Positions 43,151-49,591 of a DNA stretch of 49,591 nt are shown here, one piece after another (within the stretch, counting starts at the first letter, position 1; every line of letters starts with the position of its first letter). The notes below the pieces were generated by a model that had not been told where the DNA came from, ran no database searches, and was given only the letters and a program-made list of their open reading frames with translations. Both the position numbers and the translations under genes were made by a program. Origin of the DNA: Flavobacteriales bacterium (GTDB lineage Bacteria > Bacteroidota > Bacteroidia > Flavobacteriales_C > GCA-002722245). The stretch covers positions 1 to 49,591 of the forward strand of contig JAHEZM010000026.1 in assembly GCA_023251075.1 (NCBI GenBank), given 5' to 3'.

Positions 43151-44386
43151 ATGACAAAAACATTCAAAACAATTCCTTGGATTTTAGTTCTGCTATTAAA
43201 CTTTATAGCTATTAGTGGCTTTGCTCAAACAGCAGAAGATTTATACAATGCAGGAACAGAAAAGTTAAATGCAGGAAAAGACAAAGAGTCGATAGTTGAT
43301 TTTAATAAAGCTATTGCGGTTGACGCTAAATATGAATTGGCATACTTTAACAGAGCTGTGGCAAAAACAAATTTGGGCGATAATAAAGGAGCAATGTTAG
43401 ATTATGATAAATACATCTCTTTGAATCCCAATGATCCTGATGCCTACTATCGTAAGGGTATATTGTATGAAAACTTGAATAATAATGAGGCTGCGATACT
43501 GGAGTATGGAAAAGCAATACAAAAAGATCCAGCCTATGTTGATGCTTATCTTAACAGAGGAAGTATTAAAAGTAATGCAGGTGATGGCCAGGGTGCTTTT
43601 GATGATTTCAATAAAGCAGTAGAATTGGATCCCAACCAGGCTTTGTGCTACTACAATAGAGGAGTAAGTTACGATCAATTGGGAGAGATTGACAAAGCTA
43701 TTGCTGATTATGATAAAGCCTTAACGGTTGATGAAACTTATGTTGATGCGGCAATAAACGTGGGTATTCTTTTAGCGGGTAAAGAACGATATGGTGAGGC
43801 ATTAAAAAGATTTGATCAATCCGCTTTATTAAGTCCTGACGATAATACTATTTATCATGAAAGAGCTTCTACCAAGGAGGCACTGGGAGATACTGCAGGT
43901 GCTATTGCTGATTATGAGAAGTCTATTGCGCTTGATCCATCTTATACTGATTCATATATTAATTTAGGGGTACTGAAATACAATAAAGGAGATTATAAGG
44001 CGGCAATTGCTTTATACAATACCGCAATTACCAAACAACCTAAAGAATATTTGATTTTTTACAACAGAGGAGTTGCAAAAGATGCTTTATCAGATATTCC
44101 CGGTGCTACTGCCGATTTTAAACAAGCTATTTTATTGAATCCTCAGGATGCTGATTCCTATTTGTATTTGGGTATTTACAAATACAACGCAAACAATTAT
44201 TCAGGAGCGGTACAAGATTACAATAAAGTTATTTCTTTGGATCCTGCACATGCTTTGGCTTACTTTAATAGAGGTGCAGCAAAGGAAATGTTAAACGACG
44301 ATAAAGGGGCTTGTGCCGATTACAGAAAATCAGCTGACTTGGGTTATGAAGATGCTGCTAAAGTGGTGGGCGAACAATGTAAATAA
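43151..44386 (+). CDS. Exported TPR protein with 11 repeats
   Basis: The 411-residue product has a signal peptide (about residues 1-25, ending GFAQ). It is then made almost entirely of tetratricopeptide repeats: I count eleven 34-residue units, with helix starts such as ELAYFNRA, PDAYYRKG, VDAYLNRG, ALCYYNRG and ALAYFNRG. TPRs form a superhelix that binds other proteins, so this is probably a periplasmic scaffold; partners are unknown. The repeat near VDAAINVG is the most diverged. The final segment ends in Cys-Lys with an earlier GACADYR Cys, perhaps a disulphide. It has its own promoter and precedes rpmH on the same strand. Confidence 0.87.
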   Translation: MTKTFKTIPWILVLLLNFIAISGFAQTAEDLYNAGTEKLNAGKDKESIVDFNKAIAVDAKYELAYFNRAVAKTNLGDNKGAMLDYDKYISLNPNDPDAYYRKGILYENLNNNEAAILEYGKAIQKDPAYVDAYLNRGSIKSNAGDGQGAFDDFNKAVELDPNQALCYYNRGVSYDQLGEIDKAIADYDKALTVDETYVDAAINVGILLAGKERYGEALKRFDQSALLSPDDNTIYHERASTKEALGDTAGAIADYEKSIALDPSYTDSYINLGVLKYNKGDYKAAIALYNTAITKQPKEYLIFYNRGVAKDALSDIPGATADFKQAILLNPQDADSYLYLGIYKYNANNYSGAVQDYNKVISLDPAHALAYFNRGAAKEMLNDDKGACADYRKSADLGYEDAAKVVGEQCK

Positions 44387-44416
44387 AGAGGAAAAGTGAA
44401 ATTATTTTATAATTAT

Positions 44417-44447
44417 TTTGCCTTTCCACGAAAATCTTATACATTTG
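44417..44447 (+). promoter_or_regulatory. Promoter of rpmH
   Basis: TTTG (44417-44420), a 19-base spacer and TACATTTG (44440-44447) match the Bacteroidota primary sigma consensus exactly. The start codon is 23 bases further on. Confidence 0.8.
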
Positions 44448-44470
44448 CCCTCCGATAAAAAAGTTAAGTA

Positions 44471-44629
44471 ATGAAAAGAACATTCCAACCTTCTGTAAGG
44501 AAGAGAAAAAATAAGCACGGTTTCCGTTCAAGAATGGAAACAGCTAACGGTAGAAGAGTTTTAGCTAAAAGAAGAGCTAAAGGAAGAAAAAAATTAACAG
44601 TTTCTGACGAGACTAGACATAAGCGTTAA
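44471..44629 (+). CDS. rpmH: Ribosomal protein L34 (bL34)
   Basis: This 52-codon gene encodes [18 protein letters not shown] followed by [21 protein letters not shown], the standard L34 sequence, ending in DETRHKR. L34 is a small basic part of the 50S subunit. The length is normal for the phylum. Unlike in many bacteria, it is not followed by rnpA and yidC but by a terminator and carB, so it is monocistronic here. Confidence 0.98.
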   Translation: MKRTFQPSVRKRKNKHGFRSRMETANGRRVLAKRRAKGRKKLTVSDETRHKR

Positions 44630-44655
44630 GAATGTATTGCCATTGATATATAAAG

Positions 44656-44686
44656 AAAAGGAAGTTTTAAAACTTCCTTTTTTTTT
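44656..44686 (+). terminator. Terminator of rpmH
   Basis: AAAAGGAAGTTTT (44656-44668) and AAAACTTCCTTTT (44669-44681) are perfectly complementary and run into a long T tract. It separates rpmH from carB. Confidence 0.9.
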
Positions 44687-44733
44687 GTGTAAAACTTTGG
44701 AAAACTACTTCGGGAATAAAGAATTGAATAAAA

Positions 44734-44741
44734 TAATTTTG
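44734..44741 (+). promoter_or_regulatory. Candidate -7 element for carB
   Basis: TAATTTTG matches TAnnTTTG, 32 bases before the ATG at 44774. The -33 region is poor (TTCG 21 bases upstream). Confidence 0.5.
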
Positions 44742-44773
44742 CAACGGTTTTAAACCAACTCAAACTTAAAGAA

Positions 44774-47590
44774 ATGCCATTAGACAAATCCATCAAATCG
44801 GTCCTCATTATAGGTAGCGGACCCATCGTTATCGGACAAGCGTGTGAATTCGATTATTCAGGGTCTCAAGCTTCCCGCTCATTGAAAGAAGAAGGAATTG
44901 AAGTGTCCCTGATCAATTCGAATCCGGCAACTATTATGACCGATCCGGTAACCGCCGATCATGTTTACTTAATGCCTCTTGAGGTAGAATCAATTGAACA
45001 TATTTTAAAAGAAAGAAAAATTGATGCTGTATTGCCTACTATGGGCGGACAAACTGCCTTAAATCTTTGTATCGAGTGCGATAAAATTGGAATTTGGAAA
45101 AAGTATGGAGTTCGCTTGATTGGTGTGGATATCGATGCGATTGAAATATGTGAGAACCGCGATAAGTTCCGTATGCTAATGGATAAAATTGGTATCGGAC
45201 AAGCTCCTTCAAGAATCGTTAGGTCTTTCCTAGAAGGTAAAGAGTTCGCTCAAGAAATTGGTTTCCCTTTGGTAATTCGTCCGTCTTACACTCTTGGTGG
45301 TAAAGGTGCGGCCTTTGTTCATAAAAAAGAAGATTTCGATACTTTACTTACCCGCGGTTTACACGCTTCGCCTATTCATGAGGTTTTGATGGATAAAGCG
45401 GTGTTGGGCTGGAAAGAATACGAGTTGGAGTTGTTGCGCGATAAAAATGATAACGTGGTTATTATTTGTTCTATCGAGAACTTCGATCCAATGGGGGTTC
45501 ATACCGGTGATTCTATTACCGTGGCTCCTGCCATGACTTTGTCTGACAGAACCTATCAGCGTATGCGTGATCACGCAATATTGATGATGCGTTCTATTGG
45601 TAATTTCTCTGGTGGATGTAACGTGCAGTTTGCTGTGAGTCCTGATGATGCTGAAGATATTATTGCGATTGAAATCAATCCGCGTGTTTCTCGTTCATCG
45701 GCTTTGGCTTCTAAAGCTACCGGTTATCCTATTGCTAAAATTGCTTCTAAGTTAGCTATTGGCTATACTTTAGATGAGTTAGATAATCAAATTACCAAAT
45801 CTACTTCGGCTTTGTTTGAGCCAACTTTAGATTATGTTATCGTAAAAATTCCTCGTTGGAACTTCAATAAATTCCCTGGTGCCGATCGTCAGTTAGGTTT
45901 GCAAATGAAATCAGTGGGTGAGGTAATGGGTATCGGTCGTTCTTTTCAAGAGGCTTTACAAAAGGCTTGTCAGTCCTTAGAAATCAATAGAAATGGTTTA
46001 GGTGCCGATGGTAAAGAAGAGCGCAATCAAGATAAAATTCTATATAGTTTAGAGCATCCATCTTGGAATCGTTTGTTTCATGTGTACGATGCATTCAAAT
46101 TGGGCATTCCATTGAAAACCATTTACGATAAAACAAAGATTGATTTCTGGTTCCTGAATCAAATTGAAGAGTTGATTGCTTTAGAAAAAGAAATTGAAAA
46201 ATTCACCATTGATACTATCTCTAAAGATTTGTTGATGGAAGCCAAACAAAAAGGATACGGTGACCGTCAATTGGGGCATTTGTTAAGATGTGTGGAGAGT
46301 AAAGTGTTTGATAAACGCCATGAAATGGGCATCAAACGCGTGTACAAATTAGTAGATACTTGTGCGGCAGAGTTTGAAGCGAAAACACCTTATTACTATT
46401 CTACTTTCGAATTGGAAAATGAATCTATCGTTACCAATAAGAAAAAAGTGGTGGTGTTGGGTAGTGGTCCGAATCGTATCGGACAAGGTATTGAGTTTGA
46501 CTACTCTTGTGTTCATGGTGTATTGGCGGCGAAAGAAGCAGGTTACGAAACCATTATGATCAATTGTAATCCTGAAACGGTTTCTACCGATTTCAGCACT
46601 GCCGATAAATTGTATTTCGAACCAGTTTTTTGGGAACATATTTACGATATCATCATGCACGAAAAACCTGAAGGGGTGATCGTTCAGTTAGGTGGACAAA
46701 CAGCATTGAAATTGGCTGAGAAGCTAGATAAATACGGTATTAAAATTATTGGCACTTCATATAAAGCGCTCGATTTAGCAGAAGACAGAGGTGCCTTTTC
46801 TACATTGTTGGCAGAAAATAATGTGCCTTATCCTGAATTTGGAGTTATTGAAACTGCTGAAGAGGCAAGTGCTTTGGCAAAAACATTAAAGTTCCCGTTG
46901 TTGGTTCGTCCTTCGTACGTGTTAGGCGGACAAGGAATGAAAATCGTAATCAACGAGCAAGAGCTAGAGCATCATGTAGTAGAACTGATTAAAGATATTC
47001 CGGGTAATAAAATTTTATTAGACCATTATTTAGATGGAGCTATTGAGGCCGAAGCCGATGCGATTTGCGATGGTGAAGATGTTTACATAATAGGTATCAT
47101 GCAGCATATTGAGCCTGCGGGTATTCACTCCGGAGATTCATACGCAGTATTGCCTCCATACAATTTAGGGGATTTAATCATTACTCAAATTGAAGAAATT
47201 ACCAAAAAAATTGCAGTGGCTTTAAGAACTGTTGGTTTATTGAATATTCAGTTTGCTATTAAAGACGATAAGGTATATGTAATTGAGGCTAACCCTCGTG
47301 CATCTCGTACCGTTCCTTTCATTGCGAAAGCTTACAGAGAGCCTTATGTGAACTATGCTACCAAAATAATGTTGGGTGATAAAAAAGTGAAAGACTTTGA
47401 CTTTAAGCCATTCAAAAAAGGATATGCTATTAAAGTGCCTGTATTCTCTTTCGATAAATTCCCTAATGTGAATAAAGAATTGGGACCAGAGATGAAATCA
47501 ACAGGTGAAGCCATTCAATTTATTGATGACTTGACTGATCCATTCTTCAGAAAAGTTTATTCTGAAAGAAATCTATACTTAAGCAGATAA
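44774..47590 (+). CDS. carB: Carbamoyl-phosphate synthase large subunit, lacking the allosteric domain
   Basis: CarB makes carbamoyl phosphate from glutamine-derived ammonia, bicarbonate and two ATP for arginine and pyrimidine synthesis. Both halves are present, each with its GSGP-x-x-IGQ start (SGPIVIGQACEFDYSG and SGPNRIGQGIEFDYSC) and ATP-grasp domain; the GGQTAL and NPR(V/A)SR motifs also occur twice. At 938 residues it stops right where the C-terminal MGS-like regulatory domain (about residues 934-1073 in E. coli) would begin, so binding of UMP, IMP and ornithine at that site should be absent. The stop is natural, with no pseudogene signs, and shortened CarB is, as far as I recall, usual in parts of Bacteroidota. 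carA is not adjacent. It overlaps the DUF4834 gene by one base. Confidence 0.95.
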   Translation: MPLDKSIKSVLIIGSGPIVIGQACEFDYSGSQASRSLKEEGIEVSLINSNPATIMTDPVTADHVYLMPLEVESIEHILKERKIDAVLPTMGGQTALNLCIECDKIGIWKKYGVRLIGVDIDAIEICENRDKFRMLMDKIGIGQAPSRIVRSFLEGKEFAQEIGFPLVIRPSYTLGGKGAAFVHKKEDFDTLLTRGLHASPIHEVLMDKAVLGWKEYELELLRDKNDNVVIICSIENFDPMGVHTGDSITVAPAMTLSDRTYQRMRDHAILMMRSIGNFSGGCNVQFAVSPDDAEDIIAIEINPRVSRSSALASKATGYPIAKIASKLAIGYTLDELDNQITKSTSALFEPTLDYVIVKIPRWNFNKFPGADRQLGLQMKSVGEVMGIGRSFQEALQKACQSLEINRNGLGADGKEERNQDKILYSLEHPSWNRLFHVYDAFKLGIPLKTIYDKTKIDFWFLNQIEELIALEKEIEKFTIDTISKDLLMEAKQKGYGDRQLGHLLRCVESKVFDKRHEMGIKRVYKLVDTCAAEFEAKTPYYYSTFELENESIVTNKKKVVVLGSGPNRIGQGIEFDYSCVHGVLAAKEAGYETIMINCNPETVSTDFSTADKLYFEPVFWEHIYDIIMHEKPEGVIVQLGGQTALKLAEKLDKYGIKIIGTSYKALDLAEDRGAFSTLLAENNVPYPEFGVIETAEEASALAKTLKFPLLVRPSYVLGGQGMKIVINEQELEHHVVELIKDIPGNKILLDHYLDGAIEAEADAICDGEDVYIIGIMQHIEPAGIHSGDSYAVLPPYNLGDLIITQIEEITKKIAVALRTVGLLNIQFAIKDDKVYVIEANPRASRTVPFIAKAYREPYVNYATKIMLGDKKVKDFDFKPFKKGYAIKVPVFSFDKFPNVNKELGPEMKSTGEAIQFIDDLTDPFFRKVYSERNLYLSR

Positions 47591-47841
47591 TGTATTTATT
47601 AACGATATCAAGTTTTTTTCGCACCGTGCTCATCATTATTGTGGTGATTTACGGTGCGAAACTTTTTATTCGTCACATACTTCCCTTAATGATTGAGAAT
47701 AAGGTGAACGAGATGAAAAAACGTCAGAATGGATTGTCGGAGCAAGAAGCAGAGCATCTCAAAAAACAAGAAGGAAAAATAAAGATTTCACAAAACCCTT
47801 CTAAGGATGGTGAATATGTGGAGTATGAAGAGGTGAAATAG
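47590..47841 (+). CDS. DUF4834 small membrane protein
   Basis: The 83-residue product has one N-terminal transmembrane helix (about residues 8-27) followed by a basic amphipathic stretch (IENKVNEMKKRQNG) and an acidic tail (DGEYVEYEEVK). This layout is that of DUF4834, a small protein family of Bacteroidota with unknown function. The start overlaps the carB stop (TAATG), so it is coupled to carB. Confidence 0.75.
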   Translation: MYLLTISSFFRTVLIIIVVIYGAKLFIRHILPLMIENKVNEMKKRQNGLSEQEAEHLKKQEGKIKISQNPSKDGEYVEYEEVK

Positions 47842-47863
47842 TTTTCTGTGAATTGACTAGGCT

Positions 47864-48502
47864 ATGTTTTTCAAAAAACATTTATTTCTTTCTATTATTT
47901 TATTTCTATTAAGTTCATTTTCGTTGAACAACAGAATAGTTGATTTAGGAATTACAACCAAAGAAGGGCAAACTCAATTTGAAATTTTAACTGATAATTT
48001 TCCTACATCCAAAGGGTGTAAAGTTTACCATTCGTATAAAAAGGAACTTGATGTTTTTAAAGGAGTTCACTGTGCAATTAACCTTAGTGAAGCTTTACTG
48101 GGTAGTGGCTACGAATTGCCTTGTGTTAAAGGTTCAATGTGTTGGGGAGAATGCTCAACCCGAAAACATAGAAAGCATATTGTTAATGCTTCAGTATTAG
48201 GGGCATTTTTTTTGAAAAAATATAGAGATAAGGTTGTTGAATTAAAAGGAGCCAACTATTATAAATACGTTAAGGGAAAGAAAGGAATAATCTATTTTGA
48301 AAATTATTGGACTAAAAAAGAGGATAGAAAAGGATATCCATCAGGAGATCACATTGATTTATGGGATGGTAAAAAATTGCTTGCTTATGGCGGATTTGGA
48401 ACTTGGGTGAGAAATCATAGCAATTACACGATAGAACATGGCGGTGCTGGTCCGTCACCACTTCAAAAAGCCGAAAAGGTATATTTTATTGAGCTTAGGT
48501 GA
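47864..48502 (+). CDS. Tae4-like peptidoglycan amidase with a signal peptide
   Basis: After a hydrophobic export signal (about residues 1-21) this 212-residue protein matches the layout of Tae4 amidases, the Cys-His enzymes that cut gamma-D-Glu-mDAP bonds in peptide stems. HCAINLSEALLGSG (C70) fits the nucleophile helix, and KGKKGIIYFENYW with GDHIDLWDG (H163, then Asp) fits the second part of the site. Extra Cys residues (C52, C87, C93, C97) may form disulphides. Tae4 is normally a type VI effector without a signal peptide, paired with a Tai4 immunity protein; neither T6SS nor Tai4 genes are seen here. It may be an exported housekeeping or secreted cell-wall hydrolase. The family call is by eye. 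Confidence 0.62.
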   Translation: MFFKKHLFLSIILFLLSSFSLNNRIVDLGITTKEGQTQFEILTDNFPTSKGCKVYHSYKKELDVFKGVHCAINLSEALLGSGYELPCVKGSMCWGECSTRKHRKHIVNASVLGAFFLKKYRDKVVELKGANYYKYVKGKKGIIYFENYWTKKEDRKGYPSGDHIDLWDGKKLLAYGGFGTWVRNHSNYTIEHGGAGPSPLQKAEKVYFIELR

Positions 48503-48525
48503 TGGGTGTTGAGCTAGGAAGATTA

Positions 48526-48557
48526 TTTTGCTATTTAACTCAATAGTAGATATCTTG
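48526..48557 (+). promoter_or_regulatory. Candidate promoter for the deacetylase gene
   Basis: TTTTG (48526-48530), a 20-base spacer and TATCTTG (48551-48557) resemble the Bacteroidota pattern, though the -7 element is one base short. The ATG is 20 bases downstream. Confidence 0.35.
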
Positions 48558-48576
48558 CTAATTCCGAACAAGTACT

Positions 48577-49591
48577 ATGATTAATAAACTACGATTATTA
48601 CCAACGTTACTTTTACTATGTACCAATACCTTTTCACAAAATTATTCTATTGCCAAGTGGCTCAATGATAAAAAAGCCTGTGTTGTGTTAACCTACGATG
48701 ATTGGCTCGAAGGGCATGGCGGAATTGTACTTGATCAATTGATTCAAAGAGATATGGTGGCTTCATTTTATATCAATTCCGATTGGTCGGGTAGAAGCGG
48801 TGGTTACGATACCATGATGTATGCCGTTAATCATGGAATGGAAATAGGGAATCATACTATGTCGCACCCCGATTTGGTAACTATTACTACCGATTCGGTA
48901 AAGAAATCAATCAATGGTTGTTTTGATTCTATCAATCATAATGTAACCAATCAGCAATGTTTAACCTTTGCTTACCCTTTTGGTTCTTATAATAATTCGA
49001 TAATCAATGAAGTGAGAAAAAAACATATCGCAGCAAGAGCGGTGTGGGGTAAATGGTTTTGGAATTACAAATGGACCTATGATATTCAATGGTATTATTA
49101 TGAGCTAGCCACTATGGAAGTATCTACCACTACAGCTACTTTGAATTTGTATTATGAAATTCGAGATGCTATAGTAGAAAATGGTTTATTGACTTTAATG
49201 ATGCATGAGATTTTTAATAATAATTATGGCTCTTCTACTGGTTATGATGCCATGAGTGATGTTTACCACGCATCTTTATTGGATTATATTAAAACCTACG
49301 ATGATAAAATTTGGGTTCCTACTTTGGCTAATGCCGTTAAATATCATAAAGAAAGAAGATGTGCTACTTTAAATACAATAAGTGATAACGGCAGCGAATG
49401 GAAGTTGAATTTACAAGATACTTTATCAGACAATACTATTTATGATCAGGCACTAACGATACAGTTGAAGGTGAGTCCCACTTTTTGGGCTACTAGCATT
49501 ACCCAAAATGGAAATGCTATCAATAATTATATTTTGAAGAATGATACTCTTTCTTTTAATGCGATTCCGGATGGAGGTGAAATTGTAATTA
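48577..49591 (+). CDS. Polysaccharide deacetylase (NodB/CE4), 3' end outside window
   Basis: The frame runs from ATG 48577 to the window edge without a stop (338 codons visible). A signal peptide (about residues 1-20, ending TFSQ) leads into a CE4 domain: VVLTYDDWLEGHGG holds the catalytic Asp and metal Asp (TYDD), EIGNHTMSHPD provides the metal-binding HTxSHP, and TFAYPFGSYNN is the next conserved block. A late LMMHEIFNN fits the final His motif, with H-E in place of the usual leucine-His pair. It should remove N-acetyl groups from a cell-wall or exopolysaccharide substrate. After the catalytic part a beta-rich domain begins near residue 270 and is cut off. It follows the Tae4-like gene by 74 bases. 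Confidence 0.88.
   Translation, partial: MINKLRLLPTLLLLCTNTFSQNYSIAKWLNDKKACVVLTYDDWLEGHGGIVLDQLIQRDMVASFYINSDWSGRSGGYDTMMYAVNHGMEIGNHTMSHPDLVTITTDSVKKSINGCFDSINHNVTNQQCLTFAYPFGSYNNSIINEVRKKHIAARAVWGKWFWNYKWTYDIQWYYYELATMEVSTTTATLNLYYEIRDAIVENGLLTLMMHEIFNNNYGSSTGYDAMSDVYHASLLDYIKTYDDKIWVPTLANAVKYHKERRCATLNTISDNGSEWKLNLQDTLSDNTIYDQALTIQLKVSPTFWATSITQNGNAINNYILKNDTLSFNAIPDGGEIVI

Noticed and set aside
44387-44416. Possible terminator after the TPR gene
   Set aside because: The only inverted repeat (AATTAT/ATAATT) is six A/T pairs, too weak to call.
44471-44774. Replication origin next to rpmH
   Set aside because: rpmH adjoins dnaA in many bacteria, but here there is no dnaA, rnpA or DnaA-box cluster; the region is just a terminator and the carB promoter.
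1-49591. CRISPR arrays, insertion sequences or prophage genes
   Set aside because: No regularly spaced repeats, transposase or integrase motifs or phage structural genes were found on either strand.

Overview
The window looks like a chromosomal segment of a low-GC member of the Bacteroidota. Evidence for this is a type IX secretion sorting domain (gliding-motility C-terminal type) on the first gene, families typical of that phylum (DUF4783, DUF5683, DUF4834, GSCFA, WbqC, a signal peptidase I with an N-terminal DUF5684-like region), promoters of the TTTG-N19-TAnnTTTG type, and no obvious Shine-Dalgarno sequences. Genus and species cannot be read from the sequence. Most genes are vertical, housekeeping-like genes. 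I saw no insertion sequence, phage, CRISPR array, tRNA or rRNA, and no non-coding gap longer than about 280 bases.

Layout. 1-3.1 kb (+): the end of a secreted T9SS adhesin-like protein, an alkaline-phosphatase-superfamily enzyme and a GSCFA protein. 3.1-7.8 kb: a small lipoprotein (-), then lgt, an inositol monophosphatase and two glycosyltransferases in a tightly packed plus-strand run. 7.8-14.4 kb: a very large M1 peptidase with an apparent C-terminal beta-barrel (-), a wecB-type epimerase (+), then YihY, nadC and a DUF4783 protein (-). 14.6-16.4 kb (+): rlmH and an unknown polytopic membrane protein. 16.4-34.2 kb: a long minus-strand block. Read in its own direction it holds a UPF0173 hydrolase, parA, parB, a DUF5683 protein, a metzincin-like lipoprotein, dapB, lepB, a WbqC protein, two GT-C-like membrane proteins, a membrane patatin, a 628-residue membrane-anchored protein, an ECF sigma factor, an anti-sigma-like protein, a nucleotide-sugar epimerase and a glycosyltransferase. 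34.3-49.6 kb: an FMN reductase (+), rplS (-), a giant secreted Lys/Glu-rich helical protein (+), an MsbA-like ABC exporter (-), an 11-repeat TPR protein, rpmH, carB without its allosteric domain, a DUF4834 protein, a Tae4-like amidase with a signal peptide, and the start of a polysaccharide deacetylase (+).

How the parts fit. Several genes serve envelope biogenesis: lipoprotein lipidation (lgt), signal peptide removal (lepB), glycan building (wecB, epimerase, glycosyltransferases, WbqC, GT-C proteins) and lipid export (ABC). Chromosome segregation (parAB), ribosome (rplS, rpmH, rlmH) and metabolic genes (nadC, dapB, carB) are interspersed. The most distinctive regulatory signal is a pair of near-matching 44-base leaders. 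One lies before the ECF-sigma operon (start codon at 22096) and the other before the metzincin-like lipoprotein (start codon at 31108). They look like a shared ECF-type promoter and would define a small envelope-stress-like regulon. The best candidates for undescribed biology are that regulon with its membrane patatin, the 1885-residue helical protein, and the exported Tae4-like amidase.
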